Source of the DNA: Clostridiales bacterium
GTDB taxonomy: Bacteria; Bacillota; Clostridia; Christensenellales; CAG-314
Reading direction: 5' to 3'
Length of the DNA stretch: 30,618 nucleotides
Assembly (NCBI GenBank): GCA_004558105.1
Contig: SFEB01000011.1
Location: 1-30,618 of the forward strand
The notes beneath the pieces were generated by a model, which was not told the DNA's origin, made no database searches, and saw nothing but the letters and a program-made list of their open reading frames with translations. Within the stretch, counting starts at the first letter, position 1. Each line of letters starts with the position of its first letter. This document shows positions 24,462-30,618 of this stretch, one piece after another. The position numbers were made by a program, and so were the translations under genes.

Positions 24462-25951
24462 TTCTGGCGCACCTCGTTGATATTCCTTACCGCCTTGGGA
24501 CGGCGAACTAACTTTTCTAACGGTAGTTTTACTATGGCGTCCTGCTGATCGTTCTTTACGTCGGGAGCAAAAGGCGCGCCGTATGGCGAACCGTAGGAGT
24601 CTAAACTGACGACGTAACCGACGACGCAAAGCCCCACGAGACAAAGCCCGAACAACCCCGCCAGACTGCCCACAATCAAAAATACAAGTCTTAAAAAACT
24701 GAATAACAGCGTATTGTCCGGCATTGCGTACAAACCTATACCGCTTAACGCGCCTATTACGACGGCAGGAGCGCCCAACAGCCCCGCCTTTACCGCCGCG
24801 TCGCCCAGTACGACAGCACCGACAACCGACAAACTGATTCCGGCAAACTGCGGCATTCTGAAGTTTGCCTCTCTCAATATATCGAACAGAACGAGGACGA
24901 GCAGCATTTCCTCAAACGGCTTGAACGGTATGGCCTGCGTTGAAGTCAGTATGGTTATCAAAAACTTGGACGGCAGTATCTGATAATTGAAAACTTGCAA
25001 AGCGACGTACAACGACGGAATAAACACAGCCAGCCCCACGCTGAACAGCCTTAAAAAACGACTCGTGGTCGCAGTTCTTGCCGACAGGTAGTAATCTTCG
25101 GGAGAATGTAAATCTTCCAGAAACATATACGGCAAGGTTAAAACCATGGGACTTCCGTCGGCAATAATGCATACCCGTCCTTCCAACAACTTTGATACTG
25201 CTATATCGGGTTTTTCGGTACTGCCCACCGTCTTGAAAAAACCGCTTTTATCGGTGTCGAGAAACCGAGCAAGGTAACTGCTGTCCACCACCCCGTCTAT
25301 GTCTATCTGCGACAAAATCGATTTTACTCTTTTCACGGTTTTTTTATCGATGATTTCGCCGATATAACACACGTAAACGCTGGTCTGCGTATATCTGCCG
25401 ACCGTCATATTGTCCGCAACGAAAGACGGATGTTTCAACCTCTTTTTCAACAAAGTCAGGTTAGTTTTGGCGTCTTCGACGAAACCTTCGCGCGGACCTT
25501 TCGAAACTCCGCCCGTGGGCGGTTCGGTTATACTTCTTCCCGTATTTACACGAACGTCGCAACACAGGCAGACGTTGTCTTTTTTTTCGTCAAACAGCAG
25601 ACAATAGCCGTTGATGAGTTTTTTTATCATTTCGTCGTAATCTTCTATCAACAAAGTCTCTGCGTTGATACTTACCGCCTGTTGAAGATTGTCGAGCGAC
25701 ACGTCCCCCGTCGTTTGTTCGAGTAACGGTTTAACAAGGTTGTTTGCTATCAGTTTGCCGTCTGCCATACTGTCCAGATAAATCAACAAATACCCGCTCG
25801 TTCCTCCGTCCGGAACCAGCCTCCGCTTTTTTAAATCCGACTGCGCGGAAAAATCGTTCGTCAGTCTTTTTACCGTCGATAAACTTTTGCCCTGACCGCC
25901 GAAAATACCTTTTAAAAATGAAGAAATCCTGTCAAATACGCCTTTTTTCAT
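24458..25951 (-). CDS. Spore germination protein, GerA subunit
   Basis: GerA is the A subunit of a germinant receptor. The N-terminal soluble domain (to about residue 290) carries SGYLLIYLDSMADGKLIANN (52-71) and the family signature ITEPPTGGVSKGPREGFVED (141-160) followed by NLTLLKKRLKHP. A membrane domain with about five helices follows, including RFLRLFSVGLAVFIPSLYVA, LVLVLFDILREANFRMP and IPFKPFEEMLLVL. The length of 497 residues is normal. AAAGGT lies just before the ATG at 25951. It is the first gene of gerA-gerB-gerC-yyaC, with overlapping stop/start codons. An early forespore (sigma-G) promoter is expected, but none was clear in the 90 bases upstream. Confidence 0.93.
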   Translation of the reverse strand: MKKGVFDRISSFLKGIFGGQGKSLSTVKRLTNDFSAQSDLKKRRLVPDGGTSGYLLIYLDSMADGKLIANNLVKPLLEQTTGDVSLDNLQQAVSINAETLLIEDYDEMIKKLINGYCLLFDEKKDNVCLCCDVRVNTGRSITEPPTGGVSKGPREGFVEDAKTNLTLLKKRLKHPSFVADNMTVGRYTQTSVYVCYIGEIIDKKTVKRVKSILSQIDIDGVVDSSYLARFLDTDKSGFFKTVGSTEKPDIAVSKLLEGRVCIIADGSPMVLTLPYMFLEDLHSPEDYYLSARTATTSRFLRLFSVGLAVFIPSLYVALQVFNYQILPSKFLITILTSTQAIPFKPFEEMLLVLVLFDILREANFRMPQFAGISLSVVGAVVLGDAAVKAGLLGAPAVVIGALSGIGLYAMPDNTLLFSFLRLVFLIVGSLAGLFGLCLVGLCVVGYVVSLDSYGSPYGAPFAPDVKNDQQDAIVKLPLEKLVRRPKAVRNINEVRQK

Positions 25952-26056
25952 ACCTTTAATGTTTGAAATCGAAAAAAAATTATACTAAAACGACTATAAA
26001 ATCCTTTTGAACCGCTTCTTTTCATTCTTCTATCGGAAAAATCGCAAACTTTTCGC

Positions 26057-26084
26057 TTGACAAAATAAAAAACGGTTGTATACT
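26057..26084 (+). promoter_or_regulatory. Promoter of the collagen-like gene
   Basis: TTGACA (26057-26062), a 16-base spacer and TATACT (26079-26084). It points away from the ger operon and looks like a vegetative sigma-A promoter. Confidence 0.65.
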
Positions 26085-26107
26085 GCTTTCGCAAAGTCAT
26101 ACGAGAC

Positions 26108-26137
26108 CCGACGGGACGGTCGCGCGCGTTCCGTCGG
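26108..26137 (+). other. GC-rich hairpin in the 5' leader of the collagen-like gene
   Basis: CCGACGGGAC (26108-26117) and GTTCCGTCGG (26128-26137) pair over ten bases with one wobble around a CG-rich loop. No T run follows, so it is more likely an mRNA-stabilising or regulatory stem than a terminator. Confidence 0.5.
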
Positions 26138-26167
26138 TCGGCAAAAAATCAAAAAGGAGAGATTTTT

Positions 26168-27745
26168 ATGGCTATAAACACGATTTCGGCTCGACTCGAC
26201 GCCGAAAAAAACCTTGTTTTTACCCAAGACGCTTCGGTCAATCTGGGCGAAAACTACTCCGTAGATTTAATCGTATCCGTTCCGTCGGCGTTGTCAGACT
26301 ATAACTTTAACCTCGAATTTTCTTTGCCCGACGGGAAAGTTTACGCAACGGGGTACTTGCCTTTGCAAAAAACCGACGACGCCTACCTGTTGACCTACTC
26401 GCCCGACCGCAGTCTTTTGGCTAAGCGCGGCAGAGTGTATATTCAGGTCTGCGGTCGAAAAGAACTTGACGACGGTTCAACGGAAGTTTTTAAATCCAAC
26501 TACTCCGCCGACGCAAGTTTTTTTGTTAATCCCGGCGTATACAAAGCCGATCCGTACGTTCCCCACGACACGTTAACCGACCTTATTCAGGCAGTTTCCA
26601 CCGCTCAGGCTATAGCCGAACAGATAAAACAAAACGCAGAAAACGGTTTGTACAACGGAAAAGACGGAACTTACCCTGATTTTTCAACCTCTACAACCAC
26701 CCTTGCGGCAGGAGAACAAGCAACCGTAACCAAGAGCGGCACTCCCGCAAATCCCGTGCTTAATTTCGGTATTCCCAGAGGCGATAAAGGAGAAAAAGGC
26801 GATAAAGGCGACGTCGGCGTAGGAATTTCCGACTTCTTAAAAACCGGCAGCGACCAACTGACCGACACTTATACCGTTTACTTTACCAACGGAAGCACCT
26901 TTTCTTTTACCGTCACCAACGGCGCAAAAGGAGATAAAGGCGACGTCGGTAACGACGGAGCAGACGGTAACGGCATCGTTTCCATATCTAAAAGCGGAGA
27001 AAACGGTATTACGGATACCTATACCATTTCTTTCAGCAACGGCACAAAATCTTACTTTACCGTCACAAACGGTGAAAAGGGCGATAAGGGCGATACCGGC
27101 GAAAAGGGCGAAAAAGGCGATAAGGGCAACACAGGCATAAGCGGAAACGACGGAATTACGTTTACCCCGTCGATAGACGAAAACGGAAATCTTATCTGGA
27201 CGCGCAGTGACGACGGCGCAGAAGTACCGTCCCCCACCCCCGTAATACCGCATATCGGCGAAGATCACAACTGGTATCTGGGGTCGGTTAATCTCGAAGT
27301 CAGCGCGCAGGGCGAAAAAGGCGATAAAGGCGAGGACGGCGCAAACGGTCTGAGCGGTGCGGACGGCGCAAACGGCGTCACCTTTATACCAAGCATTGAC
27401 TCCGCCGGCAATCTTTCGTGGACAAACGACGGAGGACTGACAAACCCGGACACAATCAATATAAAAGGTTTACCCGGCAAAGACGGCGTAAGCGGTACGA
27501 ACGTACTATACGTAGTCCCCGACACAGCCTTTATAAACGACGACGACAGTCTGAATAACAGTATCAACAGCACGCTGATTATCTCGGAAGTTACTGTCGA
27601 CCCCAACTGGAGAGTTGGCGATAACGCGATAGTTCCCTACTATAACACTACCTGCGAGGCAAATCGGATATTGGGTGGCGAAATTCTTGATCTGGACGCA
27701 GACAATAACAGCGTAAGTATTTATTTAAAGTGGTTCATCAACTAG
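26168..27745 (+). CDS. Collagen-like protein with phage-tail-type N-terminal domain
   Basis: The 525-residue protein begins with a beta-rich domain (1-125) like those at the base of phage baseplate or receptor-binding proteins. A helix follows (135-158), then a TATVTKSGTPANPVLNFGIP-type linker (about 184-203). Five Gly-X-Y tracts (about 205-219, 252-269, 302-329, 382-403, 434-443), rich in GDK and GEK, form collagen triple helices. Between them a duplicated 32-residue unit with TDTYT and FTVTNG recurs (220-251 and 270-301). A globular C-terminus of about 80 residues could nucleate trimers. There is no signal peptide, LPXTG or membrane segment. AAAAAGGAG precedes the ATG. A spore-surface or appendage filament is an inference. 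Confidence 0.85.
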   Translation: MAINTISARLDAEKNLVFTQDASVNLGENYSVDLIVSVPSALSDYNFNLEFSLPDGKVYATGYLPLQKTDDAYLLTYSPDRSLLAKRGRVYIQVCGRKELDDGSTEVFKSNYSADASFFVNPGVYKADPYVPHDTLTDLIQAVSTAQAIAEQIKQNAENGLYNGKDGTYPDFSTSTTTLAAGEQATVTKSGTPANPVLNFGIPRGDKGEKGDKGDVGVGISDFLKTGSDQLTDTYTVYFTNGSTFSFTVTNGAKGDKGDVGNDGADGNGIVSISKSGENGITDTYTISFSNGTKSYFTVTNGEKGDKGDTGEKGEKGDKGNTGISGNDGITFTPSIDENGNLIWTRSDDGAEVPSPTPVIPHIGEDHNWYLGSVNLEVSAQGEKGDKGEDGANGLSGADGANGVTFIPSIDSAGNLSWTNDGGLTNPDTINIKGLPGKDGVSGTNVLYVVPDTAFINDDDSLNNSINSTLIISEVTVDPNWRVGDNAIVPYYNTTCEANRILGGEILDLDADNNSVSIYLKWFIN

Positions 27746-27773
27746 CCTGTACGGAAAAAAAACATATTTTGGC

Positions 27774-27810
27774 AAAAAAAAAGATTTTCCTTTCGGAAAA
27801 TCTTTTTTTA
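27774..27810. terminator. Terminator between converging genes
   Basis: AAAAAAAGATTTTCC (27776-27790) / GGAAAATCTTTTTTT (27795-27809), a perfect stem with a four-base loop. It has T runs on both strands and serves the collagen-like gene and the minus-strand gene ending at 27831. Confidence 0.9.
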
Positions 27811-27830
27811 TTAACGTCGTATATTACCCG

Positions 27831-28358
27831 TTATACGGCAACGCTGATAGTGATATACCCGTCTTCGCCGACTACCACGTTATAAGTACCGTCTTTCGTG
27901 GTTATCGTATAGGTTTTCGTGGATTCGTTGTAAGATTGTTCGGTCGGAATACTGATTCTGTTGCTGTAGCTGAACGCAACTACTTTGCCCGTTGTCTTAC
28001 TGATGGCAATCCATTGAGCGCCCGTAGAGGAGTAAACGTAAGTAACTTCTTCCATCAGAATGTTGGTGGAAAGTTCGTCTTTTACAACGATTACGAAGTA
28101 CTCGCTGGAACCTATCGTGATTCTGTAAGTATTGGACAATGCGTCGTAATTAACTGCCGTCGGGCAAGAAATATCTTCTCCGCGACGTACAACGAGAACT
28201 TCGCCGGCCGAGTTTGCGTTGACGTAAATGGTATTTTCGCCCGTCGCATCACTGATGGCTGTCAAAGGTATAATAGTAACGGTCTTAACCTGGTCTCCGC
28301 CCTCGCCCGTAACGGTAATTTTGGCGATAAGGTAAGCGGAACCGCTTCTGAAGAAGTA
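27831..28358 (-). pseudogene. C-terminal fragment of the large repeat protein, in the shifted frame
   Basis: From the shift near 28359 this frame reads YFFRSGSAYLIAKITVTGEG and on to a TAA at 27833-27831. The conventional ORF starts only at TTG 28265, inside a strand-rich stretch and without a ribosome binding site, so it is not an independent gene. The fragment contains a tandem pair of about 50-residue units (each with NTYRITIGSS/KTYTITTKDG followed by EYFVIVVKDE/TYNVVVGEDG). It closes the protein that begins beyond the right edge. Confidence 0.75.
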
Positions 28359-30618
28359 TGAACACTCCCGTTGTTTCCCCTATGGTCGTCTTGAAGAGAA
28401 CGACGTTACCCTTAGAATCTATATCTACGTAATCAGACTTATACGCGTCGTAAATGGTTTCAACGTCTTCTTTAACGACGGTTGCGCTCTTGTAGAATTT
28501 AAATCCTTCTTCGACTTCGTCATCATCAACTAACGTGATGTGATAGAACGTGGTCTTTGTAATAATGCCTTTCTCATCGGTATCTTTAACGATATAGGTG
28601 ATAGTGCCGTCTTCTTTCTCTAAGATGTATGTGTAAGGAACTTCTTCGTCGCCGACAATGAGAACGTAGTTGTATACGGCGTTTTCTTTAAAGTATTCGC
28701 CCCATACCGTTCTTTCGAGTTTGACCTTGTAATCGCCGCAATCCAAAACCTGAGTACGTGTAACCGCCGCAATCATGTATGCGCTGCCGGTATTCAAAAT
28801 ATGAATGGTATAATCGTTTCCGTCTGCGCCTTTGTAGCCTATCGTGTAACTACCCTTACTGTCTATTGTAAATTCTGCATCTTCCAGTACGATAAGATTG
28901 CCTGCAATTTCATAACCACTGGTTTCTAAGAAAGCCGAGGTAATTGTTTGCGTCACAACTTTTCCTTCCTGGTCATAAACAATGTGAACGTAGATTGGAC
29001 CGTATTGCGTGTCGGGTAATTTGATGCCGTAGAACATCAGGTAAAGAATGTACATCATGGAGTTGGTCCATGCGTAGGACGCTAATTCTACTTCAAACTC
29101 AAAGCCGTTAACGCTATAATCCGCACTTTCTTCACCATGGAAACTGATGTCGATATACCATCTGTATCCGCTGAGGTCGACGTACGTAACAACCTTATCC
29201 CCTTCGTATTCACGTACTACAATGCAATTGTAAACGTCACTATAGCCGTACGCCGTATTGACCAACGTTACCTGACCGGAAACCTTAAATTCTTTAGCTC
29301 CCGTCGGAGTAAACGACAAGGTGCCGATGGTGCATTTAATCTTATCTCCGGCTTCGTTTATTGTAACGTTGACCGGATATTGCGCCGCCGTTTCACTCTG
29401 TCTTGTGAAAGTCAATGCATAACCGCTGTTGGTATAATAAGTTACGCCTTTGTAAACAACGGTTTCTCCGAACGTACCGAAACCTTCTTCGACAACGTAA
29501 CCGTACGCATTGGCGGCGACGTTTTCGGGCTCGTAGTGATAAAGAATAACTTCATTATTCTCGTTAAGTGTATAATAAAGTCTTTCCGTTCCGCCGAAGT
29601 AAGCAAATCCGTACTTGGAGAAGTTCAAAGCTTCGAGGTTCTCTGCAAAGTAGTTTTTACCCGTATACTGGCAACTTGTCGCCTTACCGGTCAGTACGTC
29701 GTAAATGTAGATGCAAGCATCGTCCTGCGCGTCGTTGCAATAATACAAAACGTTTTCGGTAACGATAGCGTAAGTACCGGTTTCCTTCGTGCCGTTTGCC
29801 GAATATCTCGTGGCAAAACCAAAGCCGTCGAGAATGAGCACCGACCAGTCTTCGTCGGAAATATAAGAACCTTTCACCTCTCCGTATTGTCTGTAAAATG
29901 CATAGTAATTCTTGGAATTATACGAATAGTAACCGAACAGACCGTTAACGACGACCTGTGCGCCGGATTTGGTGGTGTAAGTCAAGACGATGGATTCGCC
30001 GCTGAGATCGTAAGTACCTTCGCCGATAACGTCTTTAACGTTATTGCCGTTTTCGTCCTCGACGAGCTCGCCTGTCTCTTCGTCAACCTTATAGTTGTAA
30101 ACCAAAAGATTGCCGTAACCGTCAAAGTCTAAGTAAGCGGTAATATTGTTGTTTTCAACAAACAGGTAGGTACGATATTCAGAACCGCGAACGGTAATCG
30201 TGCCGTCTGCCTGGATGTCAAAGTAGAAGGTGTAGCTTGAACCGTTGGCAGTGGAAACAATCAGGCAGATGGTTTTTTCGTTTTCAAAGTAATATACGCC
30301 CTGTACGACAAAACCGTCTTCGCCGCTGACAACATACTCTGCACCGTAACCGTAACCGTCGAGTTTAAGCGACGTCATGTTGTCTTTGGTGTAGTACTCG
30401 GTGCTGTCTTCCGTATTCTGTTTTGAGAAGATGTAGTAAGAAGAAGTTGCAAACTGAATGAACGTGAATTCAATGGTTTCCGGTTGTTCGCCTTCTCCCG
30501 GTACGGTAGCGCCGACGAACTTATAGATGTCCATTCCGCTGATATTTGTCACAGCGTTTTCTTCACCGTTCTTAACGATACTGTAAGTACCTACGTAATC
30601 TTTTTGTTCGGTAACTTC
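28285..30618 (-). CDS. Large repetitive, probably surface-exposed protein, partial and frameshifted
   Basis: The frame is open from the right edge (GSYSIV-like VGTYSIVKNGEENAV at the first visible codons), so the N-terminus lies outside. More than 770 residues are visible, dominated by aromatic beta strands and recurring units of 70-100 residues: SLKLDGYGYGAEYVVSGEDG, AYLDFDGYGNLLVYNY, LILDGFGFATRYSANGTKET, LNFSKYGFAYFGG, each followed by a GTY or YY strand. No membrane segment or enzymatic motif is seen in this part. Near 28359 one extra base shifts the frame: the in-frame end (FRLPYRQNYRYGRGRRPG) is basic and unlike the rest, while the other frame continues the beta pattern to 27831. The unit is presumably one protein of over 928 residues. 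Confidence 0.75.
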   Translation of the reverse strand, partial: EVTEQKDYVGTYSIVKNGEENAVTNISGMDIYKFVGATVPGEGEQPETIEFTFIQFATSSYYIFSKQNTEDSTEYYTKDNMTSLKLDGYGYGAEYVVSGEDGFVVQGVYYFENEKTICLIVSTANGSSYTFYFDIQADGTITVRGSEYRTYLFVENNNITAYLDFDGYGNLLVYNYKVDEETGELVEDENGNNVKDVIGEGTYDLSGESIVLTYTTKSGAQVVVNGLFGYYSYNSKNYYAFYRQYGEVKGSYISDEDWSVLILDGFGFATRYSANGTKETGTYAIVTENVLYYCNDAQDDACIYIYDVLTGKATSCQYTGKNYFAENLEALNFSKYGFAYFGGTERLYYTLNENNEVILYHYEPENVAANAYGYVVEEGFGTFGETVVYKGVTYYTNSGYALTFTRQSETAAQYPVNVTINEAGDKIKCTIGTLSFTPTGAKEFKVSGQVTLVNTAYGYSDVYNCIVVREYEGDKVVTYVDLSGYRWYIDISFHGEESADYSVNGFEFEVELASYAWTNSMMYILYLMFYGIKLPDTQYGPIYVHIVYDQEGKVVTQTITSAFLETSGYEIAGNLIVLEDAEFTIDSKGSYTIGYKGADGNDYTIHILNTGSAYMIAAVTRTQVLDCGDYKVKLERTVWGEYFKENAVYNYVLIVGDEEVPYTYILEKEDGTITYIVKDTDEKGIITKTTFYHITLVDDDEVEEGFKFYKSATVVKEDVETIYDAYKSDYVDIDSKGNVVLFKTTIGETTGVFILLQKRFRLPYRQNYRYGRGRRPG

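Noticed and set aside
24462..24644. N-terminal extension of gerB
   Set aside because: The extra residues are arginine-rich and overlap gerA in another frame, while ATG 24461 fits the usual gerA-gerB overlap and the family's N-terminus.
26168..27745. Prophage tail-fibre gene marking an integrated phage
   Set aside because: No capsid, terminase, integrase, lysis or other tail genes surround it; the neighbours are core sporulation genes.
29137..30132. Long open frame of 331 codons on the plus strand
   Set aside because: It lies opposite the repeat-protein gene; its openness follows from the codon use of the real gene, and no start signal or domain is present.

Overview
The window looks like a chromosomal segment of a spore-forming, low-to-mid GC Clostridia-type Firmicute. 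The signs are a gerA/gerB/gerC germination operon with a yyaC-like gene, many consensus sigma-A promoters (TTGACA-N17-TATAAT), AGGAGG ribosome binding sites and U-tract terminators. An uncultured gut Christensenellales-like lineage is a guess from style only. There is no integrase, transposase, CRISPR array or phage module.

Layout. 1-162 (minus): start of a lipoprotein gene cut by the window edge. 163-857: AT-rich, no convincing gene. 858-2394 (plus): a promoter, a multi-pass membrane protein whose ATG appears to have lost its G, and a small unknown protein. 2561-3970 (plus): a marR regulator behind a duplicated promoter/operator array, coupled by ATGA overlap to a degV gene carrying a nonsense codon and a one-base frameshift. 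4097-4704: a divergent pair, a small membrane protein and an XRE repressor, separated by two palindromes. 4921-5003 (minus): tRNA-Leu(CAG). 5083-7878 (plus): a family-3 amino-acid ABC transporter (binding lipoprotein, permease, ATPase) behind a long leader with a short ORF and two terminators. 7935-10694 (minus): a MacB-like ATPase-permease fusion. 10904-14199 (plus): leuS and an AmaP-like gene. 14398-15771 (minus): a small membrane protein and rsmJ. 15896-18077 (plus): pyrR-uraA behind an attenuator. 18257-21352 (minus): a membrane-anchored propeller-like protein and ftsH. 21531-25951 (minus): gerA-gerB-gerC-yyaC. 26057-27745 (plus): a collagen-like protein with phage-tail-type domains. 27831-30618 (minus): a large repetitive, probably extracellular protein broken by a frameshift and cut by the right edge.

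How the parts work together. pyrR-uraA is a pyrimidine-sensing and salvage unit. The Ger proteins form a germinant receptor; yyaC probably acts in sporulation or germination, and the divergent collagen-like gene could encode a spore-surface or appendage filament. The three transporter genes form one importer.

The most interesting non-coding structures are three regulatory arrays: the tandem promoter/palindrome array of marR, the paired palindromes of the XRE locus, and the leader of the amino-acid transporter, where two near-identical 5' arms compete for one terminator 3' arm. Four genes carry small lesions: a lost start codon, a stop plus frameshift in degV, a frameshift in the large surface protein and a possible one in the XRE gene. 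These may be real decay or assembly indels; read data would decide.
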